Below are positions 18,895 to 27,973 of a stretch of DNA of 64,000 nucleotides, in pieces. The DNA lies in the NCBI GenBank assembly GCA_937926105.1, contig CALANS010000028.1, positions 62,001-126,000 on the forward strand, read 5' to 3'. This DNA comes from an uncultured Actinomycetes bacterium (GTDB taxonomy: Bacteria; Actinomycetota; Actinomycetes; Mycobacteriales; Nakamurellaceae). The notes beneath the pieces are model-generated. The model worked only from the letters and a program-made list of their open reading frames with translations. It was not told the DNA's origin and searched no databases. How positions within the stretch are numbered: the stretch's first letter is position 1; each line of letters opens with the position of its first letter. The translations under genes and the position numbers were made by a program.

Positions 18895-18909
18895 CTCGTT
18901 GCGGACGGC

Positions 18910-18966
18910 TCAGCCGCGCACGGGCACCGGGGTCCGGTACCCATAGAAAAACTCGCGGCTTGCCAT
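18910..18966 (-). CDS. aromatic amino-acid leader peptide of chorismate mutase
   Basis: An 18-codon ORF encoding MASREFFYGYRTPVPVRG, read toward chorismate mutase. Four of its codons 6-10 are Phe or Tyr (TTT TTC TAT GGG TAC). Codons 9-11 and 13-15 form a nine-pair hairpin (GGGTACCGG / CCGGTGCCC, one G-U), positions 18922-18942, which fits the pause hairpin of an attenuator. The TGA lies 15 bases before the terminator stem. Shortage of charged Phe or Tyr tRNA should stall the ribosome and allow read-through. No antiterminator pairing was worked out. The ORF is too short for normal gene calling. Confidence 0.78.
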   Translation of the reverse strand: MASREFFYGYRTPVPVRG

Positions 18967-19057
18967 GCCGACCATCAAAGCACACCTGGGAGGCGAGCGC
19001 GACACCGGACCGGCCACCCCCGGGGTGTCCGGGTCCGGCGGTAGCGTTCAGGGCGCC

Positions 19058-21715
19058 ATGACGAGCCTTTTCGACCTGCCTCCCACGCCCGAGTCCGACC
19101 TGTCGCACCCCGGCGCGGGCCTCGGGTCTGGGCGCCCCCCGGGATCCGGCCGGTCCGATCCCGACGATCTGCTGGCCGACCTCAATCCCGCCCAGCGGCA
19201 GGCCGTCACCCATCGAGGGTCCCCGCTGCTGGTGGTGGCCGGCGCCGGCTCCGGCAAGACCAGGGTGCTCACCCGGCGCATCGCCTACCTGCTGGCTACC
19301 GGTGCGGCCCGGCCGGGGGAGATCCTGGCGATCACGTTCACCAACAAGGCCGCCGCCGAGATGAAGGAGCGGGTCGCCGCACAGGTCGGCCTGCGCGCCC
19401 GGGCGATGTGGGTGTCCACATTCCACTCGTTATGCGTGCGGGTGCTGCGGGCCGAGGCCTCGCACCTGCCCGTCAAGTCGAGCTTCACCATCTACGACGC
19501 CGCCGATTCACAACGGCTGGTGGCCATCGTCGCGAACGGGCTGAACCTGGACACCCGGAAGAACTCACCTCGCGCGCTGGCGGCGGCGATCTCCAACCTG
19601 AAGAACGAACTGGTGACCGCGGAGCTGGCGCGCGATCGCGCCGAATCCGATTACGACACACTGGTTGCCGATGTCTACCGCGGCTATCAGCAGCGACTGA
19701 CGGCCGCCTCCGCCTACGACTTCGACGACCTGATCATGCAGACCGTCCAGCTGCTGCAGGCGTATCCCGCGGTGGCCGAGCACTATCGCCGCCGGTTCCG
19801 GCATGTGCTGGTCGACGAGTACCAGGACACCAACCATGCCCAGTACGTGCTGGTGCGCGAGCTGGTCGGGGGAGCCGCCGGTCCCTCCGACGTCGACGAC
19901 GATGTCGCCGGTGCCGCGGCAGCGGGCGACGAGGAGGAGATCCGGGCCGCCGCGGTGCTATCGGACACCCAGGTGCCGCCGGGCGACCTGGTGGTGGTGG
20001 GCGACGCCGACCAGTCCATCTACGCGTTCCGCGGCGCGTCCATTCGCAACATCACCGAGTTCGAGAAGGACTATCCGGACGCGAGAACCGTACTGCTGGA
20101 ACAGAACTACCGGTCCACCCAGACAATCCTGTCGGCCGCGAACTCCGTCATCGCCAAGGATCGGGGGCGCCGGCACAAGAATTTGTGGACCGACGCCGGT
20201 GACGGCGAGCGCATCGTGGGCTACGTCGGCGACGACGAGTACGAGGAGGCGCGCTTTATCGCCGACGAGATCGACCGGCTCTCCGACGCCGGGGAGATCA
20301 CCTACGGCGACGTGGCGGTGTTCTACCGCACGAATGCCGCCTCCCGTGCCATCGAGGACGTGTTCGTCCGCTCCGGCATGCCGTACCGGATCGTCGGCGG
20401 TGTTCGGTTCTACGAGCGCAAGGAGGTCAAGGACGCGCTGGCCTACCTGCGGGTGGTGGGCAACCGGGCGGACGAGGTCAGCCTGCGGCGGATCCTGAAC
20501 ACCCCCAAGCGCGGCATCGGCGACCGGGCCGAGGCGACGGTGGCGATGTACGCCGAGCAGGAGCGCATCGGCTTTGCGGACGCGCTTGCCCTGCATGCCG
20601 ACATTCCCTATCTGGCCACGCGTTCGGCGACGGCGATTGCCGGGTTCGTGGCGCTGCTGGACGGCTTGGACGAGGTAGTCGACGCCGGTGGCGACCCGGC
20701 GGACGTGCTCACCGCGGTGCTGGAACGCACCGGATACCGCGCCGAGTTGAACGACTCCGACGACCCGCAGGACGCCTCCCGGCTGGAGAACCTGGACCAG
20801 CTGGTGACGGTGCTGCGGGAGCAATCCGAGGGGGTGGCGGAGGCCGCCGAACAGGCCGCCGCCGCTGCGCGGGCCGCGGCGGAGGCGCCGGACGCTGGTG
20901 ACGAGACCGATGGCGGTGACGAGACCGACGGCGGTGACGGCGATCTCGCATTGGATGACTCCGGCGCGGACGGCCGGCTGTCCCCGCGCGAGCTGTTGTC
21001 TGCCGTCCTGGAGCAGCTGTCGCTGGTGGCCGATGCCGACTCGGTGCCGGATTCCACTGAGGGGGTGGTGACGTTGATGACGCTGCACACCGCCAAGGGT
21101 CTGGAATTCCCGGTGGTGTTCCTGACCGGTTGGGAAGACGGCATGTTCCCGCACCAGCGCTCGCTGGCCGACGAGGCCCAACTCGCCGAGGAGCGCCGGC
21201 TTGCCTACGTCGGCATCACCCGCGCCCGGCGCCGGCTGTATGTCTCCCGGGCGGTGAACCGATCGGCATGGGGCCAGCCGATGGCCAACCCGGCGTCGAG
21301 GTTCCTGGACGACATCCCCGACACGCTGGTGGACTGGCGGCGGCTGCCCGATCCGGAGCCGGCGTTCGTCGATCGCGAGGAGAGCTGGCCGGAGGAGTGG
21401 TCCCGATTCGCCGGGTCGCGGCGGGGGCGCCCCGGCGAGGGGGCCGGATCCCGTTATGGTTCCCGATCGGGTCGCTCGGCCCCGGTCACGGCGAGCCGGT
21501 TCGGCTCCGGTTCGTCCCGGCCCCGCCCCGCCGCGCCGCGACGGCCGCCATTGGTGCTATCGGTGGGGGACAAGGTGTCCCACGACAAGTACGGCCTTGG
21601 CACCGTCAAGGAGGTCTCCGGTTCGGGCCAGACCGCCACGGCCGTCATCGATTTCGGCTCCTCCGGCACCGTCCGGCTGATGCTCATCGGCGGCGTCCCG
21701 ATGGTCAAGCTGTAG
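19058..21715 (+). CDS. pcrA: ATP-dependent DNA helicase PcrA/UvrD
   Basis: An 885-residue superfamily 1A 3-prime to 5-prime helicase for nucleotide excision repair and RecA displacement. Motifs in order: Q-motif LNPAQRQAV, Walker A GAGSGKT, AITFTNKAA, Walker B DEYQDTN, GDADQSIYAFRGA, LEQNYRST, VMTLHTAKGLEFPVVF-like motif V, and the VGITRARRRLY motif VI. ATG at 19058 gives MTSLFDLPP. Two regions lengthen it: an acidic GDETDGGDETDGGDGD insert coded by an 18-bp tandem repeat near 20898-20942, and a basic Ser/Arg/Gly linker before the C-terminal Tudor-like domain (GDKVSHDKYGLGTVKEVSG) that binds RNA polymerase in PcrA. Divergent from the chorismate mutase leader. Confidence 0.96.
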   Translation: MTSLFDLPPTPESDLSHPGAGLGSGRPPGSGRSDPDDLLADLNPAQRQAVTHRGSPLLVVAGAGSGKTRVLTRRIAYLLATGAARPGEILAITFTNKAAAEMKERVAAQVGLRARAMWVSTFHSLCVRVLRAEASHLPVKSSFTIYDAADSQRLVAIVANGLNLDTRKNSPRALAAAISNLKNELVTAELARDRAESDYDTLVADVYRGYQQRLTAASAYDFDDLIMQTVQLLQAYPAVAEHYRRRFRHVLVDEYQDTNHAQYVLVRELVGGAAGPSDVDDDVAGAAAAGDEEEIRAAAVLSDTQVPPGDLVVVGDADQSIYAFRGASIRNITEFEKDYPDARTVLLEQNYRSTQTILSAANSVIAKDRGRRHKNLWTDAGDGERIVGYVGDDEYEEARFIADEIDRLSDAGEITYGDVAVFYRTNAASRAIEDVFVRSGMPYRIVGGVRFYERKEVKDALAYLRVVGNRADEVSLRRILNTPKRGIGDRAEATVAMYAEQERIGFADALALHADIPYLATRSATAIAGFVALLDGLDEVVDAGGDPADVLTAVLERTGYRAELNDSDDPQDASRLENLDQLVTVLREQSEGVAEAAEQAAAAARAAAEAPDAGDETDGGDETDGGDGDLALDDSGADGRLSPRELLSAVLEQLSLVADADSVPDSTEGVVTLMTLHTAKGLEFPVVFLTGWEDGMFPHQRSLADEAQLAEERRLAYVGITRARRRLYVSRAVNRSAWGQPMANPASRFLDDIPDTLVDWRRLPDPEPAFVDREESWPEEWSRFAGSRRGRPGEGAGSRYGSRSGRSAPVTASRFGSGSSRPRPAAPRRPPLVLSVGDKVSHDKYGLGTVKEVSGSGQTATAVIDFGSSGTVRLMLIGGVPMVKL

Positions 21716-21743
21716 CCGCCCCATTTCGCCTTGTGTGCCTGCG

Positions 21744-21761
21744 GTGGCGCTATAGCGCCAC
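21744..21761. terminator. palindrome after pcrA
   Basis: GTGGCGCTATAGCGCCAC is an 18-bp perfect palindrome located 28 bp after the pcrA stop and before the stop of the converging membrane gene at 21797. It can serve as a bidirectional terminator; no U-run. Confidence 0.5.
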
Positions 21762-21796
21762 TTGGGACACCCAAGCGCGGAGAGATGAGCGCCTGG

Positions 21797-22192
21797 TCAG
21801 GCGGTGTCGTGCCGGTGCCGCCAGAGCCAACCCAGCCCGAATATCGGCAGCACCACCGGGATGAAGCCGTAGCCGTCCCCGAAGTACGACCACACCGTGT
21901 CGTGGCCGAACAGGTGGGAGAACGCGATCGAGATCGCCCCGACGGTCAGTACTCCGACCATCTCCACGCTGCAGGCCACCCAGGCCACCGGGCGCGACCA
22001 GCCTCGGTCCGTGGTCAGCCCGACGGTGGCCGCGATGTAGACCAGGCCGGAGGCCAGGGACAACCAGTACGCCAGCGGGGCGGAGTCGTACTGGGTGGTC
22101 AGCTGCACCACCGCCCTCGCCGTCGCCGCCAGTGCGAATGTCGCGTACACCGCGATCAGGATCCGCCGCGGCCCGCGGTGCTCGTCACCCAT
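21797..22192 (-). CDS. conserved actinobacterial membrane protein, four helices
   Basis: A 131-residue polytopic protein with four hydrophobic stretches (about 11-30, 40-60, 70-95, 108-125) and the ending FGLGWLWRHRHDTA. The ATG overlaps the end of the upstream gene by eight bases, so both are coupled. Proteins of this shape lie next to pcrA and sucC in many actinobacteria, but I know no function. A Gly-rich turn with FSHLFGHDTVWSYFGDG before the last helix may face the exterior. Confidence 0.7.
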   Translation of the reverse strand: MGDEHRGPRRILIAVYATFALAATARAVVQLTTQYDSAPLAYWLSLASGLVYIAATVGLTTDRGWSRPVAWVACSVEMVGVLTVGAISIAFSHLFGHDTVWSYFGDGYGFIPVVLPIFGLGWLWRHRHDTA

Positions 22193-22556
22193 CGAAGGCC
22201 CCCCACAGTCGCAGTAGTCGCAGTGTCATCACGGCGGCCACCACCGCCGTGAAGCACAGGCAGATCGACCCCCAGCGGGTGCGCTCCAGGCGGGCAAGCT
22301 GGAACCCCAGCGGCACCGGCACCAGCACGCCGATCGAGTACGCCACGACGGTGACGGGCTCGGCCAGACCGGCACCGGAGAGCCGGATCAGCAGGATCAC
22401 CGTCTGGGCCAGCAGCGCCGCCTCGAGCACGATGGCCGCCACCATCTGCAGCTCACCGGTGGGCCGGCGCCGCCCGGCGGAGATGCCGCACCAGGCGGCC
22501 AGCAGCAGTCCGAGGCCGACCACCCCGTAGGCGAGCGCGGCGATCACGGACGTCAC
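22185..22556 (-). CDS. small polytopic membrane protein
   Basis: About 123 residues with four predicted helices (SVIAALAYGVVGLGLLLAAW, a second near 40-60, a third at 70-90, a fourth near 100-118). The start is uncertain: GTG at 22556 places the first helix at the N-terminus, while GTG at 22580 adds eight residues. Overlaps the next gene by eight bases. Divergent from the large membrane protein at 22682. Function unknown; likely a partner of the protein encoded downstream. Confidence 0.62.
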   Translation of the reverse strand: MTSVIAALAYGVVGLGLLLAAWCGISAGRRRPTGELQMVAAIVLEAALLAQTVILLIRLSGAGLAEPVTVVAYSIGVLVPVPLGFQLARLERTRWGSICLCFTAVVAAVMTLRLLRLWGAFDG

Positions 22557-22681
22557 GCTAGCCGGTCGGCGGGTCGCCACGTCGGCCGGTCGTCCGCCGG
22601 TCGGGTTGCTACCGTCGGCGCTGTGGGTTCCTGCGTCGCCGGTGTGCGCACCCGGTGCCGACCGTGCCGTGCGGAGCGTCG

Positions 22682-24739
22682 GTGAGCGAGTCGGGGTCGG
22701 GTCGGTCCGCCTCGCGCGCCGAACCGGCCGACCGGTTCCCGGGCCGGCCGGGCCCGTCGACCACGGCGGTGGTGATACACGGCGGTGGCCGGGCCGATGC
22801 CCTCACCGCGGCGGCGGCCCTGGCGCTGGCCGCCGTGGTCACGGCGCTGGTGCCGGTGATCGGTGCGGTGCGGGCGGCCGACGGCGCGCCACTGTGGTTC
22901 GCTCCGGGCGCGCTGTGGATCACCCTGCTGCCTGCGGTGCTGGTCGCGGTGCTCGCCATGGTCCGTCCGGTGGCCGCGCTCGCGGTGGCGGCCGGCGCCG
23001 GCGTGATGGGCGCGGCTCGACTGCTGGCCGACCTGCCGGTGCTCACCGCGCCCGATGCGCTGGCGCGCCCTGACCTGTTCGTGGAGACCACCGATCGATC
23101 GTTGCCGCTGCACCCCGCGGCCGGCGGCTACCTGCTGCTGGCGGCGGACCTGATCACGATCGGTGCGGGTGTCCTCGCCGCGGTGCGGTTGTCCGGCCGA
23201 CTCTCCTTCCAGCGAGGTGACGGGCCGGACGCCATCGACGGTGCCGAGGCAGGCGGGGCCGATGAAACCGGCGGCGGTCGGCCGCGGCGGCACTACCTGC
23301 TCACCCTGAACGGGTTTGTCGCGGTGCCGCTGCTGGCCCTGGCCGCCCTCGGAGTGCCGTACCAGGGCGGTTATCTGGCCGCGCGCTACCTGGCGGCCGG
23401 CGTGCCGCTGGCGGGCATGCTCGGGGCGCTGCTGCTGGCCGTGCTGGTCGCCACCGCGGTGCTGGTCGCCGGAACGCTGCCACGCCCGATCGCGGTCGCG
23501 GTGCTCGGCGGGGCCGCGCTGGGCGCGTGCCTGCCCTACCTGGTGGCCCTGGTAGCGGTCGTCTCGGCACCGGTCGAGCTCTCGGGCACCGTCTGGATCG
23601 GCCTGATCGGTGGGCTGGTACTGGTCGCGGCGGGCCTGCTGACCAGCGTTCGCTCGGTGTCCGCGATCGACGACGACGGCGCCGTGCCCGCCGCCCCGTC
23701 ACCGCTGGTGAGCAACCTGGCCGGCGCGGCTGCCCTGCTGGCGGCCGGGCTTGCGGTGCTGGCGGCTCTGATGCCCGCGCTAGACGCCGGTGGGCTGGAG
23801 GATCTGCTGACCCTGGTCGACGGGTCGCCGATTCCCGGTTCGACCCTGTTCGCCGCCGCGGCGGTCCCGCTCGCGATCGCCGCCGGGCTGTCCCTGGTGC
23901 CGGTGACGCGCCGTGCCGGCCGGGCGGCGCTGATGGTGGTGTGGGCGGCGCTGGTGCCGGCCATGACGCTGGCCGTGCAGGTCCTGTCCGACGACGGGCT
24001 GGCCGCCGCGCGGGACGCCGATCTGGTGGCCGTCGGCCCGGGCACCTGGTTCGGTGTCGCGGCCCTGGTCGTGGCGGTGCTGGCCGCGGTACTGGCCGCG
24101 ATCGCCGCCAGCCGCGCGGCCGAGGCCGATGCGGCCGTCCCGGACGACGAGTCGGTGGCTGCGGCGCGTGGGTTCTCGCTGCCGGTGGCCGTCGCGCTGG
24201 GGGCGCTGGCGGTGGTGGCCGACTGTCTTCCGGTGTACGGAACCGCGGGCCAGATCCAGGGCCCCACCATCCTGCAGGGCTACACGGTGCAGGCGTGGGG
24301 TGCGTGGGCGGTGCTGCTGGCGGCCATCGGTGCGGTGGCCGCCGCGGCGGTGACGCGCCACCGGTGGGTGGTGCTGGCATGCGGAGTGGCGGCCGCCGGC
24401 GTGCAGGCGGTCCGGCTGGTGGTGCCCGCGTCGGTGCCCGAGGCCGCCGGTTTCGGGTTGCGCCCTGGGGCGGTGGTGCAGGCGGTGCTGATCGTGGCGT
24501 TGCTGGGCGGCGCGGTCGCCCTCGCCGCGCGCGCGGCGCGCATCCGGACGGTGTACGTGGGCGCGGTCGAGGTCGATGTTGAGGTTGCGCACAGGGTGCC
24601 CGGTGCGCCGGCCGGGACTCCCCGGAAGTCGGCAGGCAGGGCATCATCAGGGTCGGAGGCATCCACCCGGGTCCCCCGGAATGCCCCCGCCGGGGCGGCT
24701 CGCCGACCCGCCCGATCGAACCGGAGGAACCGACGATGA
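22682..24739 (+). CDS. large polytopic membrane protein of unknown function
   Basis: A 685-residue protein with about 14-16 hydrophobic helices in two blocks, an N-terminal Ser/Arg/Gly-rich cytosolic stretch of about 35 residues, a loop near 180-205 rich in Gly/Asp/Glu, and a basic tail ending [16 protein letters not shown] at 22682 has GCGGAG close upstream; a GTG at 22655 would add nine residues. The composition is extremely Ala/Val/Leu-rich and I could not place it in a transporter family. Its TGA overlaps the ATG of the B12-binding gene (ATGA), which suggests co-translation. Confidence 0.7.
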   Translation: MSESGSGRSASRAEPADRFPGRPGPSTTAVVIHGGGRADALTAAAALALAAVVTALVPVIGAVRAADGAPLWFAPGALWITLLPAVLVAVLAMVRPVAALAVAAGAGVMGAARLLADLPVLTAPDALARPDLFVETTDRSLPLHPAAGGYLLLAADLITIGAGVLAAVRLSGRLSFQRGDGPDAIDGAEAGGADETGGGRPRRHYLLTLNGFVAVPLLALAALGVPYQGGYLAARYLAAGVPLAGMLGALLLAVLVATAVLVAGTLPRPIAVAVLGGAALGACLPYLVALVAVVSAPVELSGTVWIGLIGGLVLVAAGLLTSVRSVSAIDDDGAVPAAPSPLVSNLAGAAALLAAGLAVLAALMPALDAGGLEDLLTLVDGSPIPGSTLFAAAAVPLAIAAGLSLVPVTRRAGRAALMVVWAALVPAMTLAVQVLSDDGLAAARDADLVAVGPGTWFGVAALVVAVLAAVLAAIAASRAAEADAAVPDDESVAAARGFSLPVAVALGALAVVADCLPVYGTAGQIQGPTILQGYTVQAWGAWAVLLAAIGAVAAAAVTRHRWVVLACGVAAAGVQAVRLVVPASVPEAAGFGLRPGAVVQAVLIVALLGGAVALAARAARIRTVYVGAVEVDVEVAHRVPGAPAGTPRKSAGRASSGSEASTRVPRNAPAGAARRPARSNRRNRR

Positions 24740-25146
24740 GCAGACCGATTCGCGTCGTGGTGGCCAAGCCAGGGCTGGACGGGCACGACCGGGGCGTCAA
24801 GGTGGTGGCGCGTGCGCTGCGGGATGCGGGCATGGAGGTCGTCTACACCGGGCTGCACCAGACTCCGGAACAGATCGTCGCGGCGGCACTCGCCGAGGAC
24901 GCCGATGCCGTGGGGCTGTCCGTGCTGTCCGGGGCCCACATGACGCAGTTCGGCCGGGTGGTTGCCTTGCTTCGGGAGGCCGATGCCGGCGACATCGTGG
25001 TGTTCGGCGGCGGCATCATCCCGGACGAGGACAGGGCGGCGCTGGCCGACCTCGGCGTGCGGGGCATCTTCACCCCGGGTACTCCCACCGCCGATATCGT
25101 CAGCTGGCTGATCAACGCCCTCGCGGACCGCCTCGCCGCCGGCTGA
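24736..25146 (+). CDS. stand-alone cobalamin (B12)-binding domain protein, MutB C-terminal type
   Basis: A 136-residue protein consisting only of the B12-binding Rossmann-like domain of methylmalonyl-CoA mutase. The base-off/His-on signature is complete: [10 protein letters not shown] with His17 as lower ligand, then [10 protein letters not shown] and [10 protein letters not shown]. It has no mutase barrel and none is adjacent. Possible roles are the small subunit of an acyl-CoA mutase (as IcmB-type), or a cobalamin-dependent sensor or carrier. Starts inside the stop of the preceding membrane-protein gene. The cytosolic location is inferred from the absence of signals. Confidence 0.85.
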   Translation: MSRPIRVVVAKPGLDGHDRGVKVVARALRDAGMEVVYTGLHQTPEQIVAAALAEDADAVGLSVLSGAHMTQFGRVVALLREADAGDIVVFGGGIIPDEDRAALADLGVRGIFTPGTPTADIVSWLINALADRLAAG

Positions 25147-25326
25147 GGGTCGCGCGGCTGCCGACCCCGGGTCTATGGGGACTTCTGACCATGCCCGGCC
25201 GCGCACAATTTCCCGTAGCGGGCGTGCGGGGCCCGGCCGGTCGGCTAGCGTCGGTAACGGGTCGGGTGCAGTGGCGTCGCCACGGCTCGCCGGTGCAACG
25301 GGTGGTGGTGTCAAGGAGTGGTCGGG

Positions 25327-26841
25327 GTGCACGAGGCGTTCCAGCTCGGCGGCGATCCGGGGCAGATCCGGTCGTCGGCGCGGCAATGGTCGACCTTCGC
25401 CGAGGCAGCGGCGACGGCCTCCTCGGGCATCCGGTTGCTGGACACCTCGGAGTTCACCGGCGACGAGGCGCAGACCTATCAGGATCAGATCAACGCCGAC
25501 CTGCCCCAGCATCTGGACACCGCGAGCACCGCGTGGACCGTGGTGGCCGCGGCGCTGAACGTCTACGCGGCGGACCTGGAGCGCCATCAGCAGAAGATGG
25601 GCGAGTTGTCGGTCCGTGCCGGAAACCAGCAGACCACCGTGAACTCGTGCCAGGGCGCCGTCGACTCTGCGCAGCGGTCCGACCGTACGCACACGCTCAC
25701 GCTGCTGCGCACCCGGGAGTCGCTGCCGCCCGGTGACGAGATGCCGGACGACGGCTACGTCTCTTACACCTCGACCCACCGGCGGCAGCTCAGTGATGCG
25801 CAGACCGCGCTGCAGGCGACCTACGACGCGGCCTCCACCGTGCGCAGCGAGAACGCCGAGTCGGTGCGGCGCTGCCGCTCCGAGATCGACCGTGCCAAGG
25901 GCATGAGATTCGCCAAGCCACCGGGCTTCTGGGGTCGTCTCAAGGACTCGGTGTGTGGCTGGATCGCCGACCACGCCGGGGTGCTGCTGCAGATCTCCAG
26001 TGTGCTCAAGACGATCTCCGGGATCGCCGGCATGCTGGCACTGATCCCGATCCCCGGGGTCCAGGAGGTGATGGCGGGGATCGCCCTGACCACCGGGGGA
26101 GCGGCACTGCTGATCGATGTGGGCGTCAAGCTCGCCACCGGAAAGGGCTCGTGGACCCAGATCGGTCTGGATGCGCTGTCGATGATTCCGGGTGCCCGAG
26201 CTGCGAAGCTCGCCTACGTCGCGACCACCGGGTACACCGCGTACAACGTCGCCACCGGCAAGGCGTCCATGTCGGATCTGGTGATGACGGTCGGCATGGG
26301 CGCGCTGAGCATGCGCGGCGGCGGCAAGCTCGGCGGTGAGGGTCGCGGCGGCAACGGGATGCCCACCAGCAAGATCGACGGCGCTGGCACCCGGCCGCCG
26401 GCGACCAAGACCGCCGTCGAGACCCCGTCCAGCGCCCCACCCGCGAAGCCGCCGGTGTACGAACCGGTCCGCCGTCGGGTCACGCTGCGCGCCAAGACCA
26501 AGCGCGATGTCTACCTGCGCGCCCAGCGTGATTCCAACAACGAGGACTTCATCTGCGCTGCGGACAACACCAAGCGCATCCCGTGCGAGCGTCTTGCCGA
26601 TGGGACTCCGGTACGGGTGGACCCCGATACCGGTCGGCCGGATCCGGCCGGCATGACCGTGCCGCAGAAGGGCAGCTTCAACTTCGGGCACAAGCCGGGC
26701 CACGAGTGGCGCACCTACAAGGTCGAGGCCGAGCAGAATGGGTACGACCGCAGCCAGGTGATCGAGGATCAGAACGACCCGAAGATCTACCGGATCGAGA
26801 CGCCCGAGGCGAACCAGTCCCACCAGTACGAATTGCACTGA
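25327..26841 (+). CDS. T7SS-type polymorphic toxin with C-terminal GH-E (HNH/EndoVII-like) nuclease
   Basis: A 504-residue exported toxin candidate. Residues 1-130 match the leading domain of T7SS-secreted polymorphic toxins (FQLGGDPGQIRSSARQWSTF, helical, WXG-like). A helical/membrane-active middle with hydrophobic stretches near 210-270 and 300-330 follows, then a Gly/Pro/Ala linker (335-378). The C-terminal about 125 residues carry VYLRAQRDSNNEDFIC, Cys410 and Cys420, and FNFGHKPGHEW with the Gly-His-Glu triad (458-460), the signature of the GH-E family of HNH nuclease toxins. AAGGAG at 25313-25318 is eight bases from the GTG at 25327. Two immunity candidates follow. Located between housekeeping genes with no visible mobility genes. 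Confidence 0.82.
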   Translation: MHEAFQLGGDPGQIRSSARQWSTFAEAAATASSGIRLLDTSEFTGDEAQTYQDQINADLPQHLDTASTAWTVVAAALNVYAADLERHQQKMGELSVRAGNQQTTVNSCQGAVDSAQRSDRTHTLTLLRTRESLPPGDEMPDDGYVSYTSTHRRQLSDAQTALQATYDAASTVRSENAESVRRCRSEIDRAKGMRFAKPPGFWGRLKDSVCGWIADHAGVLLQISSVLKTISGIAGMLALIPIPGVQEVMAGIALTTGGAALLIDVGVKLATGKGSWTQIGLDALSMIPGARAAKLAYVATTGYTAYNVATGKASMSDLVMTVGMGALSMRGGGKLGGEGRGGNGMPTSKIDGAGTRPPATKTAVETPSSAPPAKPPVYEPVRRRVTLRAKTKRDVYLRAQRDSNNEDFICAADNTKRIPCERLADGTPVRVDPDTGRPDPAGMTVPQKGSFNFGHKPGHEWRTYKVEAEQNGYDRSQVIEDQNDPKIYRIETPEANQSHQYELH

Positions 26842-26863
26842 AAGTGCATGGTAGGCTTGACAA

Positions 26864-27277
26864 ATGAGTGCGGCGGGGCTGGATCCCCTTGGACGATCGG
26901 TGTTGCACTACGCGGCGCTGAAGGACGATGTGGACGCCGTCCGCGCGGCGCTGGCGGCCGGTGCCGACATCGATCTGCAGGAGACCAGATCCGGCTACAC
27001 GCCGCTGCATCTGGCGGTGCAGGACGGCGCACTTCGAGCCGCCACGCTCCTGCTGGATGCCGGAGCGGATCTGGATGCCGCGACCGGTCAGGGCGAGCGC
27101 CCGTTGCATCTGTCGGTGGCGAACTGGCGCTCCAGCGAGGACGGAGCCATGATCCGTCTGCTGCTCGATCGAGGCGCCGACCGCTCGGCCACGGATGCTG
27201 CGGGCCATACCCCGGCCGACCTGGCGCAGGGGCAGTTCCGGTTCCCCCCCGAGTTGGCCGCACTGCTGGCCGGATGA
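26864..27277 (+). CDS. ankyrin-repeat protein, candidate immunity protein
   Basis: A 137-residue protein made of about four ankyrin repeats: GRSVLHYAALKDDVDAVRAA, GYTPLHLAVQDGALRAATLL, GERPLHLSVANW and AGHTPADLA. It starts 22 bp after the toxin stop and before a SUFU-like gene. Ankyrin proteins are a recognised immunity class in polymorphic toxin loci, and the position directly after the toxin supports this. Cytosolic; no signal. It may bind and block the GH-E nuclease. Not verified experimentally. Confidence 0.8.
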   Translation: MSAAGLDPLGRSVLHYAALKDDVDAVRAALAAGADIDLQETRSGYTPLHLAVQDGALRAATLLLDAGADLDAATGQGERPLHLSVANWRSSEDGAMIRLLLDRGADRSATDAAGHTPADLAQGQFRFPPELAALLAG

Positions 27278-27290
27278 CCGCGGCATCGAC

Positions 27291-27824
27291 ATGGTGACCC
27301 GGTCGCAGCTGCTGGAACACCTATCCCGCTTTCTCGGACAGGGGCAAGGCTCCCCGGGTGTCGGCTCGGTCGCGGTGTGGACCTTCCAACGACCGGAATT
27401 CGCCACCGTCGCCACGGTGGGGCTATCCGAAGCGCCGGTGGCTGCGATCCTTCCGCAGGAGTTGGTGTGCTCGGTGCTGCCCGACCAGGTCGGCGCGGCG
27501 CACTACCTCGTCACCCAGTGTCTGCAGATGGTGCTGGGAGCCGGGCGCGGGCTGGTCAACGAGGATGTGATTCCCAACGACGGGATCCTGCTGGCCGGAA
27601 CCGAGATCACCGGTGTGCTGGTTGGCTCGCACCCGTTGCTGGACGATGCGTTCAATGTTGTGGGTGCCCCCGGCAGCTCCGACGTGATCGACCTGATGAC
27701 CGTGATCCCGCTCACCCGGCCCGAAGTCGAGCTCGCCCAGGCCACGAGCGTCGACGCCCTGCTGGATCGGCTCGAGCAGGCCGATCCGCCGCTGCTGGAC
27801 ATCACCCGCCCGCCCGCCTGGTGA
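27291..27824 (+). CDS. SUFU (Suppressor of fused)-domain protein, second candidate immunity protein
   Basis: A 177-residue protein beginning MVTRSQLLEHLSRFLG. Its C-terminal half fits the bacterial SUFU pattern: a hydrophobic PGSSDVIDLMTVIPLTRPEV segment, then ALLDRLEQADPPLLDITRP. SUFU domains are common immunity proteins beside nuclease toxins. It starts 14 bp after the ankyrin gene. Having both ankyrin and SUFU immunity genes behind one toxin suggests either a double defence or a cassette for a toxin domain that has been replaced. Cytosolic. Confidence 0.75.
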   Translation: MVTRSQLLEHLSRFLGQGQGSPGVGSVAVWTFQRPEFATVATVGLSEAPVAAILPQELVCSVLPDQVGAAHYLVTQCLQMVLGAGRGLVNEDVIPNDGILLAGTEITGVLVGSHPLLDDAFNVVGAPGSSDVIDLMTVIPLTRPEVELAQATSVDALLDRLEQADPPLLDITRPPAW

Positions 27825-27973
27825 TCGCCAGCGTGGGCAACCTCACCGCCACCGAGGTGCGTCGCCGCGCCGCGGGTCGCTAGGGTCTTTCCAGGCGTCC
27901 TGCGGGGCCGAGCCGGACACGACCGACCCGCGGCCCGATGGGCGCGTGCGACACCGACCGGCGGGAGAGGCAC

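Noticed and set aside
24280..26838. 852-codon frame opposite the B12 and toxin genes
   Set aside because: Long only because GC-rich codons seldom make stops; the sense strand has clear domains.
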